Positions 35,447 through 46,461 of a stretch of DNA of 64,000 nucleotides are shown here, in pieces. The DNA comes from Thereva unica (taxonomy: Eukaryota; Arthropoda; Insecta; Diptera; Therevidae): contig OX465282.1 in the NCBI GenBank assembly GCA_949987705.1, forward strand, positions 6,622,501 through 6,686,500, read 5' to 3'. The notes below the pieces were generated by a model. The model saw only the letters and a list, made by a program, of their open reading frames with translations. It made no database searches and was not told the origin of the DNA. Both the position numbers and the translations under genes were made by a program. Each line of letters opens with the position of its first letter. Position 1 is the stretch's first letter.

Positions 35447-35452
35447 AATAAA
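35447..35452 (+). terminator. Polyadenylation signal AATAAA for CAT gene 1
   Basis: AATAAA lies 14 bases past the stop codon (35431-35433). The spacing is short, but the AT-rich downstream DNA is consistent with a compact insect 3' UTR. Confidence 0.6.
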
Positions 35453-35794
35453 ATTAATGTTTTTAAGATGATTAGTTTTAATTACCGTGTCAATATTGTT
35501 GCAAGTGGTTGAAGATCACCGATCTACATTCATCCTATTCAATTATATTGTACTGGCTCAAAAGACAAAAGAGGCATATCTTACAAAACTTATGTTATAG
35601 TCGATTCCTATCCTCCTACACTAAATCGCTCCCTCTATTGTCCTTGCTAAAAACTTTAGTAGATCCAACAACTAGTTTTAGTCGATTCGTCCTAGCTACA
35701 GACTATCTTCCCGGACGGGCTTTAGCTCCCCCACCAACATGTCTATGGAGTTCAACCTCACTGTCACTTTCGCCGCTTAATTCAACGTAGTCTT

Positions 35795-35880
35795 TAACGT
35801 GCGGATTCCAGGACGACATTTGGCCGGTATGCAACCCTAGTTTTTCTATAGAACTAGTGAGACATACATATCTGTACTAG
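35795..35880 (-). mobile_element. Jockey-clade LINE scrap
   Basis: The minus strand encodes LHTGQMSSWNPHVKD, matching LHQRVKWNPHVKT of the Jockey element at 11640-12640. Only this segment is recognisable. Confidence 0.5.
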
Positions 35881-38659
35881 GACTCTCCACCAGGAGGAAC
35901 CAGATCACAACTACTTTCTTTAGAAGGTGTACTTTTATCATATTAATGTGACAATGATAATATCAGGCCAACGATTTTGCTAGTGGCATACAAGGACTGC
36001 CAACACAGACTACACTATGTCTTCTATGGAGCCTGTTGGAACTTCTTGGGAAACTGAATTGATCTGGATTCAGGAAAGCAATCAACATTTTTAAGATTGA
36101 CGAAGACTTATGACTTATGAAAAACAAAATACAAATTGCGTCAGCCCAATTTTTTGTTTCAAGAAAAGGTCTATGGAAACTTTAGTATTAAAACAGATTA
36201 AAAAGTTTATAAATACCAACAAAATCAAGGCTGCAGTACTAACGAAATTGAATTTGATTAAAAATTTCATTTAATATTTGATATATAAACTTTTTTCGAG
36301 GCATCGCAATTTTGAATAGAATAATAGTATATTGTGCGGGGTTGCTGAAGTCACAATTTTGCGGTATGGGCAGAAAAAGTTTAGAAAAACTCTAGAGAAG
36401 TACGAGTATAAAAGTAACAAGACTTTGAACAGAGATTTAGCAAAAAGATGGCACATTTCTTCAGGGCCATGCGGGATATGTTTCTTTTACAAATGTGAAG
36501 GACTAGTCCACATAGGAAAATCCTCTTTGTTTGAGTCACTCCAGGCGCCAGCCTCCTACTACACTCTCAGCACATCCTCTCTGACCAAAAACAAAATGAA
36601 CGGGTGTACGTGTTGTAAACCCTGAAAGGTCAATTGTAGAAAAGAAAACGTCGTGGTACCAGGTCTGGGTTTTCCATACCGATTTTCAATTAATTTTTTT
36701 TAACTTTATGTTACTCTTACTTAGCACACTTTATTTCTTCGTTCAGTTGGTATACTTTATACAGGAATTTTGAAAATCAGATTGCATTTGATTCAAGTAT
36801 ATTACATGTGTGTACCGTTGCTTGAAGTACATTTAAGTTATTTACCATTAGCATGATTACCTGTAATTGAAGTTTGTAACTGATCCCTGGTCAGCTGAAC
36901 TTTCGTGTTTAGTTACCTTCATCGTTCTCGCCAAGGCGTATGAGTCCTCTTTCAGTAGAGGGGCTCGCTCGTTCACATGAATTTGAAGTCGGACCTCTGG
37001 AGTCTCACGCCCGCGACAAGCCAGCTCCCGCCTTGAAGTCCGAAATCCTGACGCTACCTGTTTGTAATGGCAGTGTTTAGTTCAAATTCTGTAAATCCAG
37101 TATAAGTTCTTCACCGCATTTCCGGGATCTTCCAAATATCTTTTCTCCTTCTTTGTTGGTGGCGATGAGTTTTTTGCCACTGGTGACTGGTAAACTGGCT
37201 TTGGCAGTTTTTGCTAGTTTCTAGTCAGTTGGCTACAGCGTGAATTCTCGCCGTGAGTTCACAGCGTGAGTGTGGAGCCGGTTGCAATCTTCCCTCTCAA
37301 CTCATCTCGTCTCTCACCCATACAGGCATTTACGTAGCCCATGAATTGGGTAACGAGCTTTGTCGAAGTCACCATCCCGCAAAGAAAGTAGAGACGTATA
37401 TCCCTACGTTCTGACTAAGATGAGCACCCCCTTTCGAGGGTGATTTTGATGACGCCGAGGTAGTAATGTAGTAATGCCTTTATGACTCGTACCACTCTGG
37501 ACTCAAACGCCATTCCAAAGAGTTGGTGAGTTTAGTTAGTAGGAATCTGACACACCTGTCTCATTGAGGACCCCCAGCGGTGTGCCCTGTCTTTTTCTGG
37601 AAGTTGGGGATGAAGGATGAAAGTAGTAGAATGTGTAGTTTTTTTTTGTAAACAACGAATTAAGCATAGACCAAGTTTTGGGTCCCGTTGCGGTGGCTAA
37701 ATACCCATTCCACCTTTTGTATCAAGGTGGCAAGAAGGACCCCTCAAATAAGGCCATTACTTTCGAAGGTGAATCATCTAAACCATTTTTATCAGACGAC
37801 TGGTCATATTGTGGACTAATCGTCCATCTGTAGCAAGAGATCCTGCAGGACTATTAGAGAGAAAGCGACAGGCACTGTAGCTCTAGGTGTCACCATCACT
37901 CCGTATAGGATACAGTTTCATGTTAACCTCTAAAATTCGTTACACCAAGTTAACATTAGTTTCTAGGTGACTTTAATTTTATTTTTTTTTTAACTTTTAA
38001 CTATAGCTGTAAGGTGTATTATCGCAAGAATTGCTTTTAACGGTTGTTCTGTTTTCTTCCATTTTGCCGTGGTTCATAGATATATTGGTGCTCTAACGAG
38101 AAATTTTTAAGCATGATATATTTTTTCAGCCTACATGCATTTAACCTAATAGTGGTAAACAAAAAAACGACAACAGCTCAAAGAACAAATTTCTGCGCGA
38201 AACACGTCATGGTACCAGGGCGGGTTTTTCTTCCTTGGATTAAATTGATTATATTGATTCGGATATTTTGATTTGAATATTGATGAACATATATTTATTG
38301 GATTGATTATATTAATTTACTCCTATTCAATTTTAGTCATCTGTGGGTTAATTTGTGGGAATGGTAAATGTTATGTTTGCTTGATGTAATAAATTAAATA
38401 TGTAGAACTGTTGTAAATCATAACTGAGTTTTGGTAGGGAAAGTGGATATTGCGGGGTGGTTCGGCAATAGATATATTTTCAGCATGAGGTACTAAAAGG
38501 ATAGACCAGATGTCATAACGAGGAGTCTGCGCCCAAGAGTTTCTAATACGGAGGCCCTCCTCGTTCCTACAAGTACTCCGCGTCCGCTCCAAATGGGGCT
38601 GCTCATGTCCATGTATATGGTTGTGCAGGGTGTTAAGGTAGGGCTTAAGGAGTCTCAAC
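35881..38659. other. Unassigned repeat-derived DNA
   Basis: No supported gene. A ~20-bp motif (CGTYRTGGTACCAGG followed by GGGTTTTTC-type sequence) occurs at 36649 and again at 38208, about 1.56 kb apart in the same orientation; this might mark LTR remnants but is too short to claim. An inverted copy of the 11.3-kb palindrome repeat lies at 37236-37285. Small frames at 36332-36625 and 38371-38658 have no recognised domain. Confidence 0.4.
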
Positions 38660-39373
38660 CTTCCACAACCCTACCCATCCCTGCACATCTTAGGCTTGAC
38701 ATTAGCGAAAGACTTGCGTTGGAATGGCCACATATTCCAAATCGCCAAACAAGAATCCCAGTGCTTGGTATTTCGTAAGAAGTGAAAGTTCCTCCTCCAG
38801 CCATCGGCCCGTGCTGTTATATATAAATCCTACATTCCGCCTCTTCTCGAATAAAACTCCCTCAATTGGTGCAAAAAAGGGCACTCAAATTAACTGACGA
38901 CACCGTCTGCTTCACCATCGACCCCTTGAGCCACCGTAGGGTAGTAGCAGTACTGACAAAATTTTATCGCTACTATCATAGTGGCTGTTCCTCCGAAATA
39001 AACGCTCTCCTGCCTCCACGGCAATCTTATGCCCGCAACACAAGACTAGCCCACTCGTCTCATTCCCCCCATCTGCAACTCCCCCTTTCTAGCGCTCAAC
39101 AAGATATGAATTCGTTTGTAAATAGAACAACTTGACTCTGGAATAATTTCTCGCAGTCGGTATTTCCGAGCTCCTATAACATACAAGAGTTCAAACGCAG
39201 AGTTCATCACCACCTTCTTCAACACCCCCGTACCGTTATAATCCCCCCCCCCCTCCATTGTACTAAGCTTACTGCTAGCCATCTAGACATTACACCATGG
39301 CGTGACAAATGAGCTGACGGTTTGGTAGTACAAAGAGTGACTCCTGAGCTTATCACTGCCACATAAAAAAAAA
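38660..39373 (+). mobile_element. CR1-like LINE, 5'-truncated copy
   Basis: Plus-strand frames give PSLHILGLTLAKDLRWNGHIFQIAKQ, LLQPSARAVIYKSYIPPLLE, TIDPLSHRRVVAVLTKFYRYYHS, NALLPPRQSYARNTRLAHSSHS and NIQEFKRRVHHHLLQHPRT, the same order as 49141-49759. Stops and a frameshift are present (for example at 38776 and within RTT-stop-LWNN). The 3' UTR keeps the TACTGCTAG start of the tail and ends CACATA plus an A-tract (39363-39373). Confidence 0.9.
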
Positions 39374-39471
39374 CCCCCTCCGGCCTAGATTTTTGACGGC
39401 CTCATCACAGTAGATTCCTACATACACGAAATAGTCAAAATGAGGCAAGGTACGATCACGCCTATGTAGAA

Positions 39472-40060
39472 TACTACTAGTCCGTCATGTCGTTCAAGTC
39501 ATGGTGTAATATATAGTAGTAAGCTTAGGAGTCTGGAGGGTGCATGAGTAGATGTCTATGAACCTTGCGTTTGAGCTCTGAGATGTTCGGAAATACCGAC
39601 TGCGGAAGACAGTTCCACAATCAAGTTGTTATATTTATAAACGAACTGCTAAACCGTAATGTGCGTGAAGGGGAGGGCTGCAGAGTGAAGGGGTGAGCAG
39701 AGTTGGCTAGTCTAGTGTTGCGGGAAAAAATTGCCGTGTAGGCAGGAGATTTTTGATAACAGTGGAGCAGTCACTATTGTAATAGCGATAAAATTTGATG
39801 AGCGCTGCTACCTTCCTACGGTGGCTTAAGGGATCGATGGAGGAGCAAAGAGTGCTATCGTCAATGAGTTTGATGGCGCGGTTTTGCACCTTGTCTAGCC
39901 AATCCAAGGTGGTTTTAGGGGCGCCCGCCCAGATATACGAGTAGGACTTGTAGATTACAGCCAAGGCAGTTGGATGAAGGAGAAACTTGAATTTCTTGAG
40001 GAAGCCGAGGCATTGATACGCTTGTTTGGTGACTTGGAGTATGTAATTATTCCAACGTGT
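39472..40060 (-). mobile_element. CR1-like LINE, minus-strand copy
   Basis: The minus strand reads TRWNNYILQVTKQAYQCLGFLKKFKFLLHPTALAVIYKSY, then GAPKTTLDWLDKVQNRAIKLIDD, SIDPLSHRRKVAALIKFYRYYNSD and LLPTRQF; the 3' UTR arms are at 39476-39528. The terminal CACATA/A-tract is absent. It lies tail-to-tail with the copy at 38660-39373, and its 5' end directly abuts a 5S-derived SINE at 40061. Confidence 0.88.
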
Positions 40061-40305
40061 AGGTCAAGCAGCATTGGACGTGGTTAGTACTTAGTTGGGG
40101 GACCACTTGGTAAAACGACTTTCGCATTTAGAATAGTCGATTACGAATACATTCATATCTGTAACAAAGCGTGCATTTTAAGATTGTCATGCCTGTAGGT
40201 GGAGGATGCATACATCTATGGCGGGCGTTTTTTTCTATGGCAGGTGCATTTATTCGCTATGCGTACTGGTTGCTTTTAAAAAAAAACTAACCAACTAAAT
40301 TATTT
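40061..40305 (+). mobile_element. 5S rRNA-derived SINE, GCAT-tail type
   Basis: AGGTCAAGCAGCATTGGACG, GTGGTTAGTACTTAGTTGGG and GGGACCACTTGGTAAAAC follow 5S rRNA from its internal promoter box A through box C. The body is rich in TGCAT/ATGCA and ends with an A-tract and CTAACCAACTAAATTAT, shared with the copy at 45938-46250. The 5S leader is shorter here than in other copies. 5S-derived SINEs are a known class (SINE3). Confidence 0.8.
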
Positions 40306-42403
40306 TTAATCAAGAATGAAAAAAGATACTTATAAAATAAATAAAAGCTAAAATTTTTATCTGTGATGCTTTTATAAATTGCAATCGTTTCTGTTTATTC
40401 CAAAAAGTTCAAAGAGATCAAACGAGCTGTTACACAATACTATCTCCTACTTATCACCTTCCTAGATTGGTGACCTATAACTTTTTGTATTACACCGGAA
40501 AGACTGTTTTTCCACTGTTCTTGTCTAAACTGATAGAAGTAACGACCCCAGCTAATAATATTAAGGTCACTAACTTTTTGCAATAAAAAAAATAAAATAA
40601 AAATAATAAATGAAACAGATGAATCACATGTCGTTCTAACAAATAATTTTTTGTGTTTTTGGTGATTATCCCCTTAGTCACACAAGAATTGGTACTACTA
40701 TTTTTTCATAAATCTTTATACAGGAACACACCCCCTTTTTACACCCCCTCCAAATATACATATATATGACAATAGTACTTTTGTAAAGGTATGTGAAGAT
40801 AATAGCCTAGATCTTAAGTTATTATAATACTTGATAGTGATAAGAATGGCGCATTCCGAAGTAGGGTACTCGTACTTTCGTGCGCTCAATCAGTGTCGAT
40901 GGAATTCTCTTCTATGCGAGAGTATTTCTTTTTTTCTGAAAGAAGTGTCTTTAAGTGGCTAGAAAAAGGTCAATACAAGTTCTTTTTTAATAAAAAAAAA
41001 ATGATAAAGATAAAGATAAGGAAATTGAGGTGATTACATTCCATTGGATTTTTTTTTATTATTATTGCTGCATCCTTTATAGAAGATTTAAAGTATTGAA
41101 CTCTAGTATGGGGATTTTATTACTGCGTTTTATTGAGGACACAGATTCGCGATATTGATGTTTATTCACTAAAAGACTTTTCTTTATATAAACCAAGAAA
41201 ATGTTACTAAAGAAGTGGAAAATTTCTGTGATTTTTAAAAAATATTAATCATACCCCCTCGAAAAAATAAAACAAAAAATATAATTTAGTAAAAATACGT
41301 AATTCTAAAAAACAAATTATTCATCGATTTTGAAAATTGATAACAAAAAATTCATCAACCCCCCCAAAAAAATATATTCAAAAATTTTTAACACACAATC
41401 AGAATTTTTATTTCATGGTGTCAATATAGAAGAAAGATGATAAAATAATTAAAAATAAGGCAAGAAGACAAAAAAAATGATAATTGTGATAAGACACAGA
41501 AAGTTTGCTCATCGTTTCAATATTGTGCTATTTGCCTAGTATTACTTGTGTTTGAGGAAGACTTGTGGTGGACACTACTACCCCCGGGCAAATCAGTATC
41601 AGAATCAATGTTCAAGTGATTGGATTGTTTTGAGTTTAATAATAATAATAATATAAAAAATACTTAAAATATAATTTATAATAAAAAAGAATTAAATGAA
41701 ATTAGTGAAATTTATAGTGAAATAAAAAAAATAAAATAAATAAGAAATTAGTGAATGCTTAGTGAAATTCTCTGATTTGGATACAAAAATTAATAAATAA
41801 ATAAATAAACAAAATAAAATTCTTGCTCTCTCTCTATACAATAAACAAATAAGGACAATATCATCACTTCCAAGTAAGTAAATCCATAAAATTCTTAACA
41901 TTTTCTCTCTTATTAAAAAATTTAATAATCATCAATAGTTCAAAAACATTTAATCTAAACTTTTAAATTGAACAATAAATAATATTTGATAACATATCTA
42001 ATAAAATCTATTTGGTAAAACAAAAAAAATAGAAAGCCTTTAATCATGTGTGGAAGTTGATACTTGGTTTTTTAAAGAATTTTTCAAACGTTTGTCATTT
42101 TTTTTATGATTTATAATTCTCTTGTTGTTTTGTGGATTATCTATCTCTCTGTAAATAATTCAAGCTATTCAGAAGTTAAAAAGTTGATAAGATACATACA
42201 TACAAATGTATATGACATTAGGATTAAGAAAAAGCTTGATAGATAGATGGCGTCAATTGCAAATACGTCATAAGTCACTGATCGGAATGGCACCATTAAA
42301 TGCATGGTTTGGAAGGTGACAGTTCTTTCGAGTTTTTGTTCTTTCTTTGGTGAGGTGTTAGGTTAAGCGTGTTAGGTTAGTCTATTGTTACACATATGTA
42401 TCT
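40306..42403. other. AT-rich intergenic DNA
   Basis: No coding sequence, RNA gene or dispersed repeat recognised. Short AT-only repeats occur near 41640-41820. Confidence 0.5.
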
Positions 42404-42445
42404 ATATCTCATATTCGTAGGGCCAGACCGCTTCAACAGGTTTAA
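42404..42445 (-). mobile_element. RNase H LINE 3'-end scrap
   Basis: CTCATATTCGTAGGGCCAGACCGCTTCAACAGGTT is close to the reverse complement of 44440-44470, the last codons and stop of the RNase H LINE family. Only ~40 bp is recognisable. Confidence 0.55.
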
Positions 42446-43100
42446 ATTTGTTTTCGTATGTTTAAGAGATGAAAGACAACTCAACATACCCCTGTTTGCC
42501 AATTATAAAGGACCAAAAACCCCCCAAAACACACCTCCCTGCGGAATTGACTTTTTAGCATTGCGTTATTTGGATGGATCAGCTTTTGTCTAACTTCTAA
42601 TACTCCCGGTGTTTCTTGGCTCCTGTGTCTTTCTCTAGGCTCTTTCCAGCTCCTCGCCCTTTGCTTCAAGTTCCGTCCTATAATCGGAGAATCTCCCACA
42701 ATAAAAGAAGACGTGCCCTTCGTCCTCTTACATACCCGGGCATGCCCTCGAAAAACATTTAAAGGGGACATGCCTTATGCAGCTTGTGGGTCCAATGTGG
42801 CAAATGAGGGGCATACCGAAAGAAGGTTTTTCCCTTACATTCCTCATGAGCATCTTACAAAAAACAATCAGTGATACTGAAGTAAGATAAGCCCTATCAG
42901 TTTCTCATATGGATCTTATGAGACAAACCTCATTCAAATTAAATGGGACAATACCATACCTGCCTTATGTAAAAAAAGCTTTAAAGTAATACCCAGAAAC
43001 TTGAGTTTGACTTATACAAAGTTTTAGTCTTTGTTGTTACTTTACTTCATATTTCAGGGAATTATGTTGGTGATCGTGAAAGGTTGTAATTTATCATATT

Positions 43101-43465
43101 CAATAGGCCGGTTCATCGAAGAAAATGGAATTGCATTGGCCATACCTTGCGACGCGAAAAGGAGAATCTAGCCAAACAGTCCCTTGACTGGAATCGGCAA
43201 GGATCCCACTGAGTTGGAAGAACTAGAACAACGTGGAGAAGAACCCTATTCGCAACAAATGGGAGATCCTGGTCGGAGCTGAGAGCTGTCACTCAAAACA
43301 GAGTCCGCTGGAGGGCAACTGTTTTCGCCCAATTTCCGATGAGGGATTAAAGAGGAATAAGTAAGTAAGTAATAGGCCGGTTTTTGTTCGATTGCGGAAG
43401 TCAAGCAGCATTGCACGTGATTAGTACTTAGTTCGGGGACCGAAACAATCGCGATGCTGTAGCCT
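43101..43465 (+). mobile_element. 5S rRNA-derived SINE interrupted by a LINE fragment
   Basis: The leader CAATAGGCCGGTT (43101-43113) continues after the insertion as TTTTTGTTCGATTGCGG, AGTCAAGCAGCATTGCACGT and GATTAGTACTTAGTTCGGGG. Removing 43114-43382 restores the same layout as at 61605-61700. Only the 5S-like head is recognisable; the sequence 3' of ~43465 does not match the other tails. Confidence 0.75.
43114..43370 (+). mobile_element. LINE 3' fragment with 12-bp target duplication
   Basis: It encodes RKWNWIGHTLRRE, then a segment like WRRTLFATNGRSWSELRAVTQNRVRWRA, the usual C-terminal tail of another RTE-like LINE type, and ends in (AAGT)n. The 12 bases AATAGGCCGGTT occur at 43102-43113 and 43371-43382, a perfect target duplication. 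It is severely 5'-truncated (257 bp). Confidence 0.9.
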
Positions 43466-43709
43466 CTTTTTTCCCATAGGGATGGACAAAACGTTAGATG
43501 ACCCGAGCGAGGCGCGTAACGCAAATTGGGAATGGCAGAACACCATTTCTCCAGGAAAGAAAAGCCAAATCGACAAGCTTAGAAGAAGACATCTCCATGC
43601 ATACGGACAGCCCAATTTGGGCAGACAAGTTGATTCACTAAGAAGAGCCCCCTAATGGGTGTAGACAAGTCCACTTCTGGACACTGCAATCTTAAGAATA
43701 TATATATGA

Positions 43710-44553
43710 AAGCAAGAATCCGCTAGGCACTCTGGCAACTGTCTTTCAAGCAGAGGTGTACGCTATTCTGGCATGCACTCATGAGAACTTAAGAAGGGCC
43801 TACCAAAATAAACGGATTTTTATCTTCTCTGATAGCCAAGCGGCAATTAGAGCGATAAGGTCCCGTAAGACCAAGTAGAAATTAGTTTGGGACTGCCAAC
43901 GTGGTCTTCATGAGTTGGGCGTTCTCAATCAAATTACACTTGTCTGGGTCCCGGGTCACCGGGGCTTCGAAGGCAATGAAAGTGCGGATGCCCTGGCTAA
44001 ACAGGGCTCTGATTTAGAATTCATTGGTCCAGAGCCGGCTATTGGGGCACCGTCCAGCTTGCTGCAAAGGGCCCTGGCCGATCGGACTTTGATGAAACAT
44101 ATTGAACGCTGGAGGTCCGCGCCTGGACTGGCCAACTCTAAGCGGTTCCTTCCAGTGCCGTCCCCTAAGACGGCCAAGGATTTGTTACGGCGCAGTAGGA
44201 GTGATGTTGGGACACTTGTTGGCTTAATTACCGGACACTGTGCCCTAAATTACCACTTATGGAAGATAGGAAGGGCGGAGGACCCTACATGTAGGCTTTG
44301 CCTAGAAGAGGATGAGTCTGCCCTCCATGTTCTCTGTGAGTGCCCTGCAATAGCGAGGAGCAGGGTCTCTTTGTTCGAGAAGTCCCTGCTCGAACACTCA
44401 AGTCTAAGCGACAAACCACTAGGCAGACTGCTGAACTTGTTCAGGCGGTCTGGCCTACAAATATGAGGTGTAGGGGTTGTAGTACAATAGGCCAACTTAA
44501 TGGCCGCAGTACCTTTGGACCTAATACCTCACACAGGAAAAAAAAAAGAATCC
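43710..44553 (+). pseudogene. RNase H + zinc-knuckle 3' part of an I/LOA-like LINE
   Basis: Frames read TVFQAEVYAILACTHENL and IFIFSDSQAAIRAI (RNase H Glu and Asp motifs), hit an in-frame stop at 43876-43878, then continue in an open frame from 43915: TLVWVPGHRGFEGNESADALAKQG with the final catalytic Asp intact. LITGHCALNYHLWKIGRAED then leads into the knuckle CRLCLEEDESALHVLCEC and a stop at 44464-44466. The 3' end continues to about 44553 with an A-tract. It is related to, but distinct from, the element at 16619-19477. The RT domain is missing. Confidence 0.88.
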
Positions 44554-45154
44554 GCTTACAGTTATAAATCGAACAGGGGTAACCCGCTAACCCTTTATTT
44601 CCTCTCTTTTTCTATCAAGTAAAAATTATCTTCCTCCGCCTAGACGATGAGGGTCAAGACAAGCAAAGTCATAGGCAATTGCTCACCTCAGTTTTTATGT
44701 ATAAAGGTAGTAGGCGGTTTATAGAACGTTAGATTCCCTAAAGGCTGGTGCGGCGCGAGTTTCTGCTCTTTCCATCGCTCTTGTAAAACACCTCCTTCAC
44801 GCTAGCTGTGAAAACTTCAGAGAACCTATTAATCGCTACGTCTCGTAAGATCACTTCCACTAACACGTCTGCGTCGCCCCAACCTCTCACCGTTTTGTTC
44901 TTAAATCTTTTCTAATCTATGCCCGAAACCACCTAGAAGATTATGGGTTGATTGTCGCTGTACCCATATACGCGCTCACCTCCCCCATTGCAGGTCTTTA
45001 CACCATTGCTTCGGCCATGTAAGTGATATCAATTACAGAGCTACTCCCGCCGTCTTGGAAGATGTTTATGGCCGCGTTGTTGACTAACACCCCATTTAGT
45101 CACGAGAATACTTCTAAAAGTATGCACCCTCCGTTTATTGGCTACCACAACTCG
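44554..45154. other. Unassigned DNA
   Basis: No supported gene, RNA gene or recognised repeat. Composition is mixed, and there are stops in all frames. Confidence 0.4.
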
Positions 45155-45494
45155 ACTCGGCCCCACATTCCCTTCACCTGAAACTACCCCTTTCACGCAC
45201 TCAACAAGACATGAATTCATTTGTTAATAGAACAACTCGACTGTGGAATAACCTCTCGCAGTCACTATTTCCGAACTCCTACAACATCCAAGAGTTCAAA
45301 CGCAGGGTTCATCACCACCTTTTTCAATACCCCCCCGTACTTTTTAATCCTTAACCTATACCCCCCCCCCCTCATCCCTCCCCCGTACTAAGCTTACTGC
45401 TAGACATTTCACCATGACGTGACAAATGACATGACGGACTAGTAGTACAAAGGGTGACTCCTAAGCTTAGCACTGCCACATAAAAAAAAAAAAA
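45155..45494 (+). mobile_element. CR1-like LINE 3' end
   Basis: It encodes HSLHLKLPLSRTQQDMNSFVNRTTRLWNNLSQSLF and NIQEFKRRVHHHLFQYPPVLF before the stop, followed by the family 3' UTR and CACATA plus an A-tract (45477-45493). It is 5'-truncated and close in sequence to 14127-14525. Confidence 0.9.
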
Positions 45495-45671
45495 CATAGC
45501 AAATATAGACGTGAATTCCACCTGCTATAGCCCGCGTAAAGCTCTTTTCAGGGCTTTTCATGGTATCTTCCATGGCTCAGCTCCGGCACGTCCATATCCC
45601 TTGTCGGTGTGCAGGTTTTTATACTACTCCCAGCCGAGTGAAATGTTGATTTTAGCATTTCTACCTAGACA

Positions 45672-45912
45672 CTTCTAGTGTTGCGAGTATAAGATTGGCC
45701 GTGGAGGTAGGAGATCGTTTCTATTTCAGAGGAGCAATCGCTATGATAATAGACAGAATTTTGTCATGGCTGCTTAGTTCCTACGGTGACTCAGAGAGTC
45801 GATCTTGGAGCAAATGGCGTATTTTAGAATAAGCTTGTGGGCCCTTGCCCCACCTTAAGTAAGGTAGGGTATGTTAACACTTTTTCTAGACTAAAGGGAG
45901 CAAAATTGGGGC
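45672..45912 (-). mobile_element. CR1-like LINE internal fragment, minus strand
   Basis: The sequence matches the reverse complement of 49370-49560: LPPRQSY region, 'RYYHSDCS', the SHRR region and then the 'LDKVQ' region near 45890-45905, all with frameshifts. It lies 25 bases left of a 5S-derived SINE, echoing the arrangement at 39472-40305. Confidence 0.75.
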
Positions 45913-45937
45913 TTTAAAAATTGTACAGGACTAAGAC

Positions 45938-46250
45938 AATGGCCAATTATCATACTCATTAGCATACTCAGTAGACCAGTTCTTGTTACATTGCGTAGGT
46001 CAAGCGGCATGGGATGTGGTTTTTACTTAGTTGGGGGACTGCTCGGTAAAACTACACTCTCGTTGGCAATTGTCTATGCTGATGCGGATGCATTTATAAA
46101 TTTGCATGCTTGTAGCAAGAACTTGCATATGGCAAGTCAATTTTTAAATTTTCATTCCTGTGATGGGGGCGTGCATGCATGTGGCGCGAGCCTGCATTCC
46201 CGTGTAGGATGCACTATTAAGAAAATGAACCAACTAAATTATGTTGACTT
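45938..46250 (+). mobile_element. 5S rRNA-derived SINE, GCAT-tail type
   Basis: Leader CATTAGCATACTCAGTAGACC, then GTAGGTCAAGCGGCATGG, TTTTACTTAGTTGGGGGACT and GCTCGGTAAAAC, parallel to 5S rRNA. The body is rich in TGCAT (for example GGGGCGTGCATGCATGTGGC) and ends ACCAACTAAATTATG, shared with 40061-40305. Confidence 0.8.
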
Positions 46251-46461
46251 GGGCCTTGTTTAAGTCCAGGGTCATCGGGGCTTTAGAGTTAGGTTCCATT
46301 GTATTCATCGTCTGACACCGCAAATGGGTAGAAGGCCCTTCCCGATCGTACTTTGATGAAACACACCAAAAACTGGATTGTCTGCAACCTGAACTGGCGA
46401 ACTCTAAGCGGTTCCTTCCTGTGCCGTCTGTTGACGCGGCTAAGGAATTGTTGGGATGGAA
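46251..46461 (+). mobile_element. Diverged RNase H LINE fragment
   Basis: GTCATCGGGGCTTTAGAG, GATCGTACTTTGATGAAACA, ACTCTAAGCGGTTCCTTCC and GTGCCGTC match 43955-44190 in order. It covers the end of RNase H and the linker, and is heavily broken. Confidence 0.7.

Noticed and set aside
36649..38240. Possible LTR pair (GGTACCAGG-containing motif 1.56 kb apart)
   Set aside because: Similarity covers only ~20-30 bp and no internal gag/pol or target duplication was found.
40061..40140. 5S rRNA gene
   Set aside because: The first ~40 nt of 5S are missing, conserved positions are changed, and the sequence runs into a SINE body shared with another copy.
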